The notes under the pieces were generated by a model. The model worked only from the letters and a program-made list of their open reading frames with translations. It was not told the origin of the DNA and did no database searches. A DNA stretch of 64,000 bases from Mangrovibacter plantisponsor (GTDB taxonomy: Bacteria; Pseudomonadota; Gammaproteobacteria; Enterobacterales; Enterobacteriaceae): positions 1 through 64,000 of the forward strand of contig NZ_QGTS01000016.1 of NCBI RefSeq assembly GCF_003182475.1. Direction: 5' to 3'. The position numbers were made by a program, and so were the translations under genes. Shown piece after piece: positions 35,337 to 46,715 of the stretch (its first letter is position 1; each line of letters begins with the position of its first letter).

Positions 35337-36524
35337 ATGAAAACGCTTACGCACAAACCGCAGTTAATACTGCTTATTTTGCTGACAGGTGTCGGCCAGA
35401 TGGCGCAAACCATTTATATTCCGGCAATGAGTAACATGGCGGCCAGCTTCCAGGTTCGGGAGGGCGCTATCCAAAGTGTCATGGCTGCGTACCTGCTGAC
35501 TTACGGTCTTTCGCAACTATTTTATGGCCCAATATCAGACCGGACAGGGCGCCGCCCGGTAATTCTGGTGGGTATGAGCGTATTTATGCTGGCCACTCTC
35601 ATTGCGGCAACAACCCCACACTTTTTGCTACTGGTGCTGGCAAGCGGGTTGCAGGGAATGGGCACCGGTGTGGCGGGAGTGATGGCCCGAACCATGCCGC
35701 GTGATTTATATGAAGGGCAGTCTTTACGCAAAGCTAACAGCCTGTTAAACATGGGCATTCTGGTTAGTCCGCTATTGGCACCGTTACTGGGTGGTGTGCT
35801 TAATACTTTTGCCGGGTGGCGTGCCTGTTTTCTTTTTCTGCTGCTGCTGTGCCTGGCGGTTACCCTGTGTATTGCGCGTTTTATGCCAGAAACCCGCCCT
35901 CTGGCGGCACACCCTTCGTCGTTGCTGCGCAATTACCAGACCTTATTCAGCCAGCGCGCATTCTGTTGCTACCTGCTGATGCTGGTTGGTGGTCTGGCTG
36001 GTATTGCGGTGTTTGAAGCTTGTGCTGGTGTGCTGATGGGCAGTGTGCTTGGGCTTAATAGTATTACTGTCAGTATTCTGTTCATTCTGCCCATTCCCGC
36101 CGCCTTTTTTGGTGCCTGGTATGCAGGCCGGGCAGGAAAGCGGTTTGCTACGTTAATGTGGCAGGCCGTGCTCAGTTGCCTGGGTGCGGGTTTGCTGATG
36201 TGGCTCCCCGGCTGGGCCGGAATAATGAATATCTGGACACTGCTGGTACCTGCCGCACTGTTTTTCTTCGGCGCAGGGATGGTTTTCCCGTTAGCCACCA
36301 GTGGCGCTATGGAGCCCTTTCCGTTTTTGGCAGGTACTGCCGGGGCGCTGGTAGGTGGGTTACAAAATATGGGCGCAGGTTCAATGGCCTGGCTCTCGGC
36401 GCTGTTACCGCAAACCAGCCAGAGCAGTGCTGGTATGTTGATGACCGCGATGGGCCTGGTGATGCTGGGTTGCTGGTTACCCCTGGCTTTGCGCCAGCAA
36501 CACCGCCACCAGCAACCGGTTTAA
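35337..36524 (+). CDS. emrD: EmrD multidrug efflux transporter
   Basis: A 395-residue major facilitator superfamily protein with 12 predicted membrane helices. It has the family motif A DRTGRRPVIL between helices 2 and 3 and long stretches that match E. coli EmrD (GQMAQTIYIPA, SQLFYGPISDR, GGLAGIAVFEAC, LATSGAMEPFPFLAGTAG). EmrD uses the proton gradient to expel amphipathic compounds and uncouplers across the inner membrane. It ends 2 bp before the stop of the convergent GH5-like gene. Confidence 0.96.
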   Translation: MKTLTHKPQLILLILLTGVGQMAQTIYIPAMSNMAASFQVREGAIQSVMAAYLLTYGLSQLFYGPISDRTGRRPVILVGMSVFMLATLIAATTPHFLLLVLASGLQGMGTGVAGVMARTMPRDLYEGQSLRKANSLLNMGILVSPLLAPLLGGVLNTFAGWRACFLFLLLLCLAVTLCIARFMPETRPLAAHPSSLLRNYQTLFSQRAFCCYLLMLVGGLAGIAVFEACAGVLMGSVLGLNSITVSILFILPIPAAFFGAWYAGRAGKRFATLMWQAVLSCLGAGLLMWLPGWAGIMNIWTLLVPAALFFFGAGMVFPLATSGAMEPFPFLAGTAGALVGGLQNMGAGSMAWLSALLPQTSQSSAGMLMTAMGLVMLGCWLPLALRQQHRHQQPV

Positions 36525-36526
36525 GC

Positions 36527-37615
36527 TCAGTGATGGTGTGCTTTGGTTTTCCCGGGTGTTTTCACTTCTGCGGGTGGGCACTCGGGTTTTATCATTGCCT
36601 GGAGTAATGCGGCAGTCGCTGGCCGCCACGCGCCTTCTTCCCCATCGTAAAACAGGTTATCAACATTGAGCGCATAGGGAATGTGTGCCTGCTGGAGCTC
36701 ACATGCCATAAAAGTCGCGAAAGCGATTTGGGAAGGCTGAACCGGGTTTTTCAATGTTGCCCCAGCAGACCAGCCACCAAGCCAGGAGGCATGCCCGGTT
36801 TTTTGCTGCCAGTGCAGCGCAACGTTGATTCGGTTACGAATTGCAGCTTTTTCCGCAGCAGTTCCTGTGGTCCACGGGTATTTATTACCCACTTTAACCG
36901 GGCCCCAGGGGAAAATATGCCATTCGGCCAGCACATGGCCGTTACTTTGGGAAGGCCACTTGAGGTTGACCAGGTCTTCCGGGGTGGCGCGCTGGCGTGG
37001 CGCAATAAACACCATGCGTTGCGGGTCTGTATGGTGAATATCCCGCACGACTTTTTCATACAGGCGGTTTAGTGCCTGCTGGTCATGATTCAGTTTTTCA
37101 CCGGGTTCATAAATGATATCGAACCCCAGTTCTGGGTGTGTGTTGCCAAAATAACGGCTGGCGGTATTCCACCAGGCAATAACTTTGGCTTCATTACTGT
37201 TGCTGGGGTCGTTTTTGAATTCATCTGCCTGGTAAGCAATGATGGGTATCACGCCGTATTGTTCGCAGGCCTCTACAATTTTACGCAAATGGAGCAGGTG
37301 CTGTTCAGTTGCGTCATCTGCCACCCGAATACGCACATGCCCCAGGCCACGCTGCTGGTAGTCGCGCACCACCAGCGGGTCAAACTCACGAATGCCTTGT
37401 TCGGTTCTTGCCCAGTCAACATCCATACCCGTACCCAATGCCGCCGCATATTGCCGGGCAGTAAACCCTTCCGGCAAGGGAGAAGGCGCCGGTGTAGCAA
37501 CCGGTGCAGGCACAGCCGAAGGCAATGCCTCCGTTATTGGCGCGGTGGCGGGCAATGATGTGGCACAAGCCATTACACTGACTGACCCTGTCATAAACGC
37601 GATGAAAGTCTTCAA
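36527..37615 (-). CDS. GH5-like secreted cellulase homologue, probable nucleophile loss
   Basis: The 362-residue product begins with an export signal (possible lipobox VMAC, Cys17), then a Pro/Ala linker (20-50) and a (beta/alpha)8-type domain (52-345). It has the likely acid/base Glu170 in FDIIYEP and the beta-6 motif EWHIFPWGP, both GH5-like. At the beta-7 position, where GH5 enzymes have Glu in a GEFG or GEWS motif, the sequence is LGGWSAG (Gly281). It may thus be a binding protein or use another residue. The tail is Lys/His-rich. It stands where E. coli has yidF, between emrD and yidG, so it is an accessory gene. Confidence 0.8.
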   Translation of the reverse strand: MKTFIAFMTGSVSVMACATSLPATAPITEALPSAVPAPVATPAPSPLPEGFTARQYAAALGTGMDVDWARTEQGIREFDPLVVRDYQQRGLGHVRIRVADDATEQHLLHLRKIVEACEQYGVIPIIAYQADEFKNDPSNSNEAKVIAWWNTASRYFGNTHPELGFDIIYEPGEKLNHDQQALNRLYEKVVRDIHHTDPQRMVFIAPRQRATPEDLVNLKWPSQSNGHVLAEWHIFPWGPVKVGNKYPWTTGTAAEKAAIRNRINVALHWQQKTGHASWLGGWSAGATLKNPVQPSQIAFATFMACELQQAHIPYALNVDNLFYDGEEGAWRPATAALLQAMIKPECPPAEVKTPGKTKAHHH

Positions 37616-37699
37616 GGCACTGACCTTCCGGCAATTGATATCAGAAATATATGTATTTATTTAGCATGCTTTGGGGAAGTATGTGCATAAATAAAATCG

Positions 37700-38065
37700 T
37701 TACTCTGGCGGCCCAAGATGTAACCAAATTTGGTGAATATGCACAGCAGCAAATAATAATGCCAGCCCGAGAACCCCCAACGCAATCATACATTTGCCAC
37801 GAACAGTTTGCGCGCCAAGTAAATCCTGACGGGCGATGTCCATAAGCTGGCGTTGCCGGGCCCAGGCGTAAACCACGCCAACCAGGACAGCCAGCACTAA
37901 CAACGACACCCAAAATAACGGGCCTGCCCGGTGCCAACTGTGGCGTAATGCCAGTGCCAGCAAAGCACCGTACCCCAGTAATGTGCGATACCAGGCAAGC
38001 GCGGTGCGCTCCGGTTGCAGCCCCGGGTCTTGTTCACGGCGCTGGCGGCGTGAAGATTCAGGCAT
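37700..38065 (-). CDS. yidG: YidG, DUF202 inner membrane protein
   Basis: The 121-residue protein matches E. coli YidG: DPGLQPERTALAWYRTLLGYGAL at the start, then three membrane helices (about 30-45, 50-70, 92-112). The PERTxLAWxRT motif is typical of DUF202. The function is not known. It overlaps yidH by 8 bp and is surely co-transcribed with it. Confidence 0.93.
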   Translation of the reverse strand: MPESSRRQRREQDPGLQPERTALAWYRTLLGYGALLALALRHSWHRAGPLFWVSLLVLAVLVGVVYAWARQRQLMDIARQDLLGAQTVRGKCMIALGVLGLALLFAAVHIHQIWLHLGPPE

Positions 38066-38402
38066 AAACCATCATCACCATTGCGATGACCACCACCGCG
38101 ACCATCACCAGGCTTATCAACTTCAGGCTGCCGGTGTAGGGCAGGTCTTGCTTCAGGCGCATCGCTTTTTCATTGCGTAACCAGCGTATATAGCTGTAGA
38201 CCGCAAGGCCACCGGCAAACAGGCACAGAAACAGCGACAAGATTTCACGAACCAGAGGGGTAGCCAGGTCGGGAGCCAGTTGGTCCAGCCCGACACCAGC
38301 AGCAAGGAAACCTAAGGCGGTACGGATCCAGGCAAGAAAGGTGCGCTCATTCGCCAGAGAAAAACGGTAGTCAGGCGCTTCGCCCAGTTGGGTGATTTTC
38401 AT
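38058..38402 (-). CDS. yidH: YidH, DUF202 inner membrane protein
   Basis: This 114-residue protein has the DUF202 motif NERTFLAWIRTALGFLAAG and three membrane helices, as in E. coli YidH. Function unknown; DUF202 proteins often occur in pairs, as here with yidG, and may form hetero-oligomers in the inner membrane. Confidence 0.93.
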   Translation of the reverse strand: MKITQLGEAPDYRFSLANERTFLAWIRTALGFLAAGVGLDQLAPDLATPLVREILSLFLCLFAGGLAVYSYIRWLRNEKAMRLKQDLPYTGSLKLISLVMVAVVVIAMVMMVYA

Positions 38403-38515
38403 TGTGCTTCTTGTGCTCCTGATGCATTTGCAGAGTGAGGCCCGGCCATCCGCTTATATCAACATGTTATGGCCAGGAAATCACCAGGCAAAATGCTCCG
38501 GCAAGCCGGGCTCTT

Positions 38516-40174
38516 TCAGGAAACGCCCCACAGCAGAATTGCCAGTAATTGTGGCGTGATAATACGCAAGAACATTACCAGTGGGTAAACCGTGGCATAC
38601 GAGAGCGCGGCAGCTCCGCTGGTAGTGTGAAGATTATTGGCAAAAGCCAGCGCTGGCGGGTCTGTCATGGAGCCGGCCAGCATCCCGCAAATTGTCAGGT
38701 AGTTCATTTTTGCCAGCAACCGCGCCGTAAAACCCACAACCAGTAGCGGAATGGCAGTGATTAGAATGCCGTACCCCATCCATAACACACCATCTCCCTG
38801 GGTCAGAGTGGCGACAAAGCCACTACCGGATTTTAGCCCGACAACAGCCAAAAACAGCACAATACCCAGTTCCCGCAGCGCCTGGTTGGCACTGGGGGGC
38901 ATAAACCAGTAGAGCGTGCCAATACTGCCGATTCGGCCAAGGATCAGCGCCATAATTAGTGGGCCGCCAGCTAACCCGAGGCGCAGAGCCACCGGGAAGC
39001 CTGGAATAAACAACGGGATTGACCCCAGCAACACGCCCAGAGCAATACCAATAAACACGGGCAACATTTGCACCTGCTGGAGTTTTTGTTGCGCATTGCC
39101 CAGTAACGCGGCAACGGCGTCAATATCCACCTGGCGCCCAACCAGGTTGAGAATATCACCGAACTGCAGGCTGGAGTGGCTGCTGGCGACCAGCTCAACC
39201 CCGGCACGGTTCAGGCGGGATATCACTACGTCATACTTCGTTTTTATGCCCAGGTCGCGGATTTTTTTCCCCAACACTTTTTCATTGGTCACGACAACCC
39301 GTTCTACCCGCAAGTCTGTGCCGGTGGTGGAAAGCCCGGCATCAACTTGCTGGCCTATCACCAGTTGCGCACTGTGCAGGTCTTCCTGGCTGCCAACCAG
39401 GTACAACAAGTCTCCGCGCTCAATTAATGTGGAAGAGGAGGGCACCATCAGCGTGTCGCCGCGTTTTAACCGGGAACAGACAATGCTGTCGCCATTAAGT
39501 AGTGGGATATCCTCGAGTGCCAGATTATGGAGGTTAGGGTTCTCCACCTGAACGTTAATGGCGCTCAACTGCTGGGCCTGGCCGTTAACTTTCTGGAAGC
39601 GTGCAGCTTCACGGTTGACGTTAATGCGCAGTACTACGCGTAACAACCACATACTGAACAAAATGCCGCAGATACCAAAAGGGTACGCCATGGCATAGCT
39701 CATGCCCATTTCGTTACGCAGCGCCGCCGGGACACCCAGGTCAGTAAGAATTTGCTGCCCGGCACCCAGTGCCGGTGTGTTGGTCACGGCACCCGAGAAA
39801 ATCCCCAGCACCACGGGCAGAGGGATATCAAACAGCCAATACAGTAATGCGGTCACCAGCCCACCCAGCACCACAATCAACACGGCAAACAGGTTCAGCC
39901 TTAAGCCGGAAACCCGCAAAGAAGAGAAGAAACCGGGGCCCACCTGAATACCGATGGTGTAGACAAACAGAATCAGGCCAAACTCCTGAACAAAGTGCAG
40001 GATATCGCTGTTGATATGTATACCGGCCATATACAAAAAATGCCCGACAATAATCCCGCCGAACAACACACCACCGACGCCAAAACCAATACCACGGATG
40101 CGAATATTGCCAATCCACAGACCAACGATGGCAACCAGTGCCAGTATGCTGACAGTCAGCGCGATGTCACTCAT
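38516..40174 (-). CDS. yidE: YidE, putative AspT-family transporter with two RCK_C domains
   Basis: The ATG at 40174 matches the E. coli start ([14 protein letters not shown]); a second ATG lies one codon upstream. The 552-residue product has an N-terminal membrane half (5-6 helices, [19 protein letters not shown]), two cytosolic RCK_C/TrkA-C domains (about 205-370; YLVGSQEDL and [11 protein letters not shown]) and a C-terminal membrane half with an inverted copy. The substrate is unknown. In E. coli it lies downstream of ibpAB, and the same order is kept here. Confidence 0.95.
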   Translation of the reverse strand: MSDIALTVSILALVAIVGLWIGNIRIRGIGFGVGGVLFGGIIVGHFLYMAGIHINSDILHFVQEFGLILFVYTIGIQVGPGFFSSLRVSGLRLNLFAVLIVVLGGLVTALLYWLFDIPLPVVLGIFSGAVTNTPALGAGQQILTDLGVPAALRNEMGMSYAMAYPFGICGILFSMWLLRVVLRINVNREAARFQKVNGQAQQLSAINVQVENPNLHNLALEDIPLLNGDSIVCSRLKRGDTLMVPSSSTLIERGDLLYLVGSQEDLHSAQLVIGQQVDAGLSTTGTDLRVERVVVTNEKVLGKKIRDLGIKTKYDVVISRLNRAGVELVASSHSSLQFGDILNLVGRQVDIDAVAALLGNAQQKLQQVQMLPVFIGIALGVLLGSIPLFIPGFPVALRLGLAGGPLIMALILGRIGSIGTLYWFMPPSANQALRELGIVLFLAVVGLKSGSGFVATLTQGDGVLWMGYGILITAIPLLVVGFTARLLAKMNYLTICGMLAGSMTDPPALAFANNLHTTSGAAALSYATVYPLVMFLRIITPQLLAILLWGVS

Positions 40175-40300
40175 CATTCAGCTCCTGTTTCTGCGTTGGT
40201 TTGATTGTGGCAGAGCGTTACAAATATAACTGCCTGATAGCGCACAAAAGACCATGTATTACTCATGGTTAAGTACAATACTTACCGGCAAAAAACAGGC

Positions 40301-40334
40301 AAAAAAAAAGCCGCACCGGGTTACCGATGCGGCT
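40301..40334 (-). terminator. Rho-independent terminator after ibpB
   Basis: On the minus strand AGCCGCA and TGCGGCT pair around a 12 nt loop and are followed by eight or more T residues. It lies 20 bp after the ibpB stop and would separate ibpAB from yidE. Confidence 0.92.
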
Positions 40335-40353
40335 GGGGATGCAAGTGCCAAAA

Positions 40354-40782
40354 TTAGCTGTTGAGTGCCGGGCGCTCGCTAATGGCGATACGCTGCGGTG
40401 CCAGGGCTTCAGGTACTTCACGGGTTAAATCAATATGCAGCAACCCATTGTTGAAGGTTGCGCCAGATACCTGAATATGGTCGGCCAGGGTAAAACTTAA
40501 ACTAAACGGCTCTGTTGCCAGGCCATGGTGCAACCAGGTGGTTTCATGTTCGGGTTTTACCGGCGTACCTTTAATGGAAAGCCGTGGCCCTTCAAGCTGA
40601 ATATCCAGGTCTTCCTGGCGGAAACCGGCCAGTGCCAGTGTGATGCGGTAATGGTTATCGTCCGCTTTTTCAATGTTATAGGGAGGGAATGACTGAGCTT
40701 CGCTGCTGTTCAGCATGGCGTTAGCCAGTTTGTCAAAACCGATCCACTGACGGAATAAGGGGGAAAAATCGTAATTACGCAT
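40354..40782 (-). CDS. ibpB: small heat-shock protein IbpB
   Basis: From the ATG at 40782, preceded by AAGGAG, it encodes 142 residues, the same as E. coli IbpB; the longer in-frame start at 40893 is not credible. The alpha-crystallin domain spans about 35-125 ([35 protein letters not shown]), and the C-terminal IAI is kept (QRIAISERP). IbpB joins IbpA on aggregating proteins and keeps them ready for ClpB/DnaK refolding. It follows ibpA after 117 bp. Confidence 0.96.
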   Translation of the reverse strand: MRNYDFSPLFRQWIGFDKLANAMLNSSEAQSFPPYNIEKADDNHYRITLALAGFRQEDLDIQLEGPRLSIKGTPVKPEHETTWLHHGLATEPFSLSFTLADHIQVSGATFNNGLLHIDLTREVPEALAPQRIAISERPALNS

Positions 40783-40820
40783 AAATAATCTCCTTCTTTG
40801 AAGCGAGTTGATACTGCCGG
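40783..40820 (-). promoter_or_regulatory. ROSE-like RNA thermometer upstream of ibpB
   Basis: On the minus strand UCGCU lies a few bases before GAAGGAG and could pair with it around a short loop (CGCUUC / GAAGGAG), hiding the ribosome binding site at low temperature. The UYGCU element opposite the SD is the hallmark of ROSE elements. Confidence 0.65.
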
Positions 40821-40899
40821 TATACGTAACCGGCCTGTGCTCCCTGACGGCAAGCACGTAACAGGCTGCACCACCCACAGCGGCGCAGCACAAACAGAA

Positions 40900-41313
40900 T
40901 TAGTTAATGGCGATGCGACGCGGTTTGTTGGCTTCGGGAATAACGCGTTCCAGTTCGATATACAGCAAGCCATTCACCAGGTTAGCCCCTTTAACGTGAA
41001 TGTTGTCAGCCAGTTGGAATTTGCGCTCGAAGTTGCGTTCGGCAATGCCCTGGTACAGATAGGTGCGTTCTTTTTCTTCCGCTGCGTGTGCGCCTTTCAC
41101 TACCAGCAGGTTGTCCTGCGCAGTGATATCCAGTTCGCTCTCAGCAAAACCGGCAACGGCAATCGCAATGCGGTAGTGGTTTTCATCAACCAGTTCAACG
41201 TTGTACGGAGGGTAACCCCCATTGCTTTGAGTCTGGCTATTTTCCAGGTGGTTAAACAGGCGGTCAAAACCAATGGCAGAACGGTAAAGTGGGGAGAAGT
41301 CAAAATTACGCAT
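40900..41313 (-). CDS. ibpA: small heat-shock protein IbpA
   Basis: Encodes 137 residues, identical in length to E. coli IbpA. The sequence [20 protein letters not shown], the alpha-crystallin domain (about 35-125; [39 protein letters not shown]) and the C-terminal IAIN are characteristic. It is a cytosolic holdase that coats heat-denatured proteins. It is first in the ibpAB operon and has a sigma-32 promoter and an RNA thermometer upstream. Confidence 0.97.
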   Translation of the reverse strand: MRNFDFSPLYRSAIGFDRLFNHLENSQTQSNGGYPPYNVELVDENHYRIAIAVAGFAESELDITAQDNLLVVKGAHAAEEKERTYLYQGIAERNFERKFQLADNIHVKGANLVNGLLYIELERVIPEANKPRRIAIN

Positions 41314-41410
41314 CGTTAATAGCTCCTGAAATCAGCGAGAATGTTTTATGGCCTTCCTGTTGGACAGACCGCAGAACCCGGATACCCATCTGGCCTATCC
41401 GTTTTTGGCT
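41314..41410 (-). promoter_or_regulatory. ROSE-type RNA thermometer in the ibpA 5' UTR
   Basis: The roughly 95 nt leader can fold into successive hairpins. The last one places UCGCU opposite AGGAGC of the SD, 8 bp before the ATG. This U(U/C)GCU-SD arrangement is the conserved ROSE signature and is known in E. coli ibpA; translation opens when heat melts it. Confidence 0.8.
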
Positions 41411-41419
41411 CTGAATATA

Positions 41420-41447
41420 AGATGGTGACAGCCTCGTTGTTTTCAAG
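41420..41447 (-). promoter_or_regulatory. sigma-32 heat-shock promoter of ibpA
   Basis: Minus strand: CTTGAAA (41441-41447) and CACCATCT (41420-41427) with a 13 nt spacer. These match the sigma-32 consensus CTTGAAA and CCCCATNT with one mismatch. It sets transcription start near 41410. Confidence 0.88.
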
Positions 41448-41448
41448 T

Positions 41449-41494
41449 GTGCAAATTGCACTTTTTTTGCACTTTATTACACTTCGCGTAGACT
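41449..41494 (+). promoter_or_regulatory. palindromic half-sites and possible yidQ promoter
   Basis: GTGCAAATTGCAC (41449-41461) is a perfect 13 bp palindrome next to the ibpA -35 box. A third TTGCAC (41467-41472) can serve as a -35 for yidQ with TAGACT (41489-41494) after a 16 bp spacer. Binding protein unknown. Confidence 0.45.
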
Positions 41495-41623
41495 AAACAA
41501 AAATCATGTAGCACCTGGCGCAAATGAATGTGTCTTTTGCATGGAAGCAGGTGCGTTATGGACTGAGCGACCGCGGTTTGCTTCTGCCGTGTCAGAAGCT
41601 TCAGCTACAATGACGATAACACA

Positions 41624-41947
41624 ATGAAATTACGACAATTACAGCACTTATTTTTAGGGAGTGGGCTGGTCGCTTTGTGCGGCTGTTCCAGTATGATGAC
41701 GCATACCGGTGGCCAGGAAGGGTATTACCCCGGCACCCGGGCAAGTTATGAGTTACTGAAGGATGACGATACCAGTTGGGGGATTAAGCCGTTTGTGGCA
41801 CTGGATATGCCATTCACGGCAGTGGCAGACACACTGTTGATTCCCTGGGATGCGTTTCACACCCATGATTCTGTCCGTGCGCGGGTAGAAAAAAGTGAGC
41901 AGAAAAACCTCGCAACCAATTCGGTTATCCCCCCCGCGGCGCCCTGA
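41624..41947 (+). CDS. yidQ: YidQ, small lipoprotein
   Basis: A 107-residue protein with a lipoprotein signal (LCGC, lipidated Cys21) and the YidQ pattern: HTGGQEGYYPGTRASYE, LDMPFTAVADTLLIPWD and RARVEKSE, close to the E. coli protein. Members of this family belong to the YceK/YidQ lipoproteins, whose role is unknown. It is divergent from ibpA. Confidence 0.93.
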   Translation: MKLRQLQHLFLGSGLVALCGCSSMMTHTGGQEGYYPGTRASYELLKDDDTSWGIKPFVALDMPFTAVADTLLIPWDAFHTHDSVRARVEKSEQKNLATNSVIPPAAP

Positions 41948-41953
41948 TGTTAT

Positions 41954-41975
41954 TGCCGGGTAACGTTACCCGGCA
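41954..41975. repeat. 22 bp perfect palindrome between yidQ and yidR
   Basis: A perfect palindrome centred on AACGTT, with outer arms TGCCGGGT / ACCCGGCA, lies between the convergent stops of yidQ and yidR. It can form a hairpin in both transcripts; only a weak T-stretch (GTTTC) follows on the plus strand. Confidence 0.75.
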
Positions 41976-41980
41976 GAGTT

Positions 41981-43246
41981 TCAGCAGCCGGTCTGGCAGA
42001 TATATATTTGCCGGAAGCCTTGTTTATCGGGCTGCATCCAGGCAATAAACTGCCCGTCAGGCGAGAAGACAACTGCATCACCGGAAATTTCTTCTTGCGG
42101 TGCGGTAAGTTCACGTATTTTCCCCTCCGGATAGCTGCACATCACGATTTTTCGCTCACAGATAAAGCCCAGCCATTTGCCTGTTGGGTGCCAGTTAATC
42201 GCCGACTGTACATCATACTCAAGGCGGGTTAACTGCCGGCATTCGCCCCCGTTGGGTGAAACCAGCCAAACCTGAACCACGCCGTTATTATCTCGCATCA
42301 GAAAAGCGATATTTTCGCCATCCGGGCTGGCACGCACCCAATGGCGCGGCTGGTTCACAAGACCTGGCCAGGCACGCTGATGCGTGTGCGTCAGGCGTTT
42401 TTGGGAAACGCTGGCTGGTGGTGCAGGCATGGTTTCGGGGGTACCAGCCAGGGGGGCGTCGCCCGGTGTTTTCCAGGCGTCTTCGTTATCGGGTAAGTCG
42501 GCAATAAATAGTTCAGGTACGGTTTCGCCCTGCGCTGAACGGGTGTCGCCAATAAAGGCCAGGGCATAACGCTGGCGTTCACCGTTGGGCTTCAGGTAGC
42601 CCTGGCTGCCCACCCAGCCCTCTTCATAGGCCCGGTTAATGTCATCGCTTCCTGGTTGAGGCTCCGGTGTGGTACGCGAAACCAGCGTACACCAGTGACT
42701 ACCTGCATATTCCCGCGAATGGCGCAGCGATGGGTTTACCGGGCCGAAAGGCACTGCGACACCAACATTACGCAAATCCAGCGCCGGATCCCGCTCGTGG
42801 AGCACATGGTCGTTATAAGTAAAGCTCAGGTATTGCCCGTCCGGGCTCCAGACATGCACATGGCTGCCGCCACGCAGTGCGCCGGGGAAATAAGGCGCGG
42901 TAATGGAAAGGGCATCCAGGTTAGCCGCCTGGCCGCCACAGACCGTTACACCACGCCGGTGATGAAAACTATACTGCCAGTTTTCATCCGGGTTTTCCGG
43001 GCCATGAATAAATACGTAGCGCTCAGGCAGTTGCGGGTTCACCGTAATAACCCCCACATGAGCACCCTGCTGCGCTCGCCAGATAACTTCGGTAACACCA
43101 GAGTGAATATGGGTGCGCTCTACGGTTTCACTGGTAAATGATGCGCCAGACGGGCGAACATCAAACACCAGCCACTGGCTGTCTGGCGTCCATGTATTGA
43201 TATTGGTCAGTTGGTGGTGACGGGGTGAGAAAGTGACTTGTTTCAC
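41981..43246 (-). CDS. yidR: YidR, beta-propeller protein
   Basis: Encodes 421 residues, near the length of E. coli YidR, with strong matches (NTWTPDSQWLVFDVRPSGASF, YVFIHGPENPDENW, GVAVPFGPVN, NRAYEEGWVG). Repeated WSPDGQYLSF, RASPDGENIAF and FSPDGQFIAWM blades show a TolB/WD40-like propeller. No signal peptide is visible, so it is cytosolic. The biochemical role is unknown. The name reflects orthology only. Confidence 0.94.
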   Translation of the reverse strand: MKQVTFSPRHHQLTNINTWTPDSQWLVFDVRPSGASFTSETVERTHIHSGVTEVIWRAQQGAHVGVITVNPQLPERYVFIHGPENPDENWQYSFHHRRGVTVCGGQAANLDALSITAPYFPGALRGGSHVHVWSPDGQYLSFTYNDHVLHERDPALDLRNVGVAVPFGPVNPSLRHSREYAGSHWCTLVSRTTPEPQPGSDDINRAYEEGWVGSQGYLKPNGERQRYALAFIGDTRSAQGETVPELFIADLPDNEDAWKTPGDAPLAGTPETMPAPPASVSQKRLTHTHQRAWPGLVNQPRHWVRASPDGENIAFLMRDNNGVVQVWLVSPNGGECRQLTRLEYDVQSAINWHPTGKWLGFICERKIVMCSYPEGKIRELTAPQEEISGDAVVFSPDGQFIAWMQPDKQGFRQIYICQTGC

Positions 43247-43314
43247 GGGATTACCCTGGCCTTAAGCGATTATGGCTCAGGGTAATCGATTCTGGCGGGT
43301 GTTGCCTGGTTTTC

Positions 43315-44133
43315 TCAGTTAACGCCGGGAACAAATTGTTCGATAGCCCAGGCGACACCGTCTTCCGCGTTGGTTTTACTGATAAAGTTTGCCATCGCTT
43401 TAACCGGCTCGATGGCATTACCCATCGCCACGCCCACACCTGCGTACTCCAGCATAGCCATGTCGTTTTCCTGGTCACCAATCGCCATTACGTTTTCTGG
43501 TTGCAACTGCAGGCGCTCTGCCAGTGCCTGTAAACCGGCACCTTTGTTTACCCGTTTATCGAGTAATTCGAGGTAAAACGGCGCGCTTTTCAGGATGGTA
43601 TAGCGGGATTTTGCTTCCTGAGGGATCCGGGTAATTGCTTCATCCAGCAATGCGGGCTCATCAATCATCATCAGTTTTGGAAAGCGAATAGCCGGGTCCA
43701 TACGGTCAGCTTCGCAGAACTGCAACGGCATACCCGTCAGTGCGGCTTCATGCACGGTATAACGGCTGATATCCCGGTTGGCGGTATACAGAATGTGGTG
43801 ATCGAGCGCATGAAAGTGAACACCCAGTTCGCGGGAAAGCCCTTCCAGATAACGGTAATCATCGTGACCCAGAGTAGTTTCAGCAACACATTCGCCACTG
43901 GCCGCTTTTTGCACTAATGCACCGTTGTAAGTTATGCAGTAGTCGCCTGCGGACTGCATATCCAGCTCTTCGAGGTAGCGTTTTACACCAATGTAGGGCC
44001 GGCCGGTTGCCAGCACAACCACCACGCCTTTTTCCCGGGCTGCACTAATGGCCCGGTGGACACCAGGGGTAATGACATTATCGGGGTTAAGCAGGGTGCC
44101 ATCCATATCGATAGCAATCAGTTTTATCGCCAT
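43315..44133 (-). CDS. yidA: YidA, HAD-family sugar phosphatase
   Basis: The 272-residue product is a Cof-type HAD hydrolase. Motif I is DMDGTLL (9-15, nucleophile Asp9), motif II ATGRPY, the conserved Lys lies in LLDKRVNKG, and motif IV is AIGDQENDMAML. E. coli YidA removes phosphate from sugar phosphates such as erythrose-4-phosphate and alpha-glucose-1-phosphate. It lies between yidR and gyrB; yidB, next to it in E. coli, is absent. Confidence 0.95.
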   Translation of the reverse strand: MAIKLIAIDMDGTLLNPDNVITPGVHRAISAAREKGVVVVLATGRPYIGVKRYLEELDMQSAGDYCITYNGALVQKAASGECVAETTLGHDDYRYLEGLSRELGVHFHALDHHILYTANRDISRYTVHEAALTGMPLQFCEADRMDPAIRFPKLMMIDEPALLDEAITRIPQEAKSRYTILKSAPFYLELLDKRVNKGAGLQALAERLQLQPENVMAIGDQENDMAMLEYAGVGVAMGNAIEPVKAMANFISKTNAEDGVAWAIEQFVPGVN

Positions 44134-44222
44134 GACAGAAATCCATAATGGGTCAGGAAGGGCATCGTAACGCGACTTTGGTCACAAAAACAACGCAGAA
44201 TAAACTCACTTTCGTGCAGAAC

Positions 44223-44255
44223 AAAAAAGCCAGTGGTATTTCACACTGGCTTTTT
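44223..44255 (-). terminator. Rho-independent terminator after gyrB
   Basis: GCCAGTG and CACTGGC form the stem; on the minus strand six T residues follow, and on the plus strand five. It lies 16 bp after the gyrB stop and separates gyrB from yidA. Confidence 0.92.
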
Positions 44256-44270
44256 CCGGCTAACCGGTCA

Positions 44271-46715
<2,445 letters not shown>

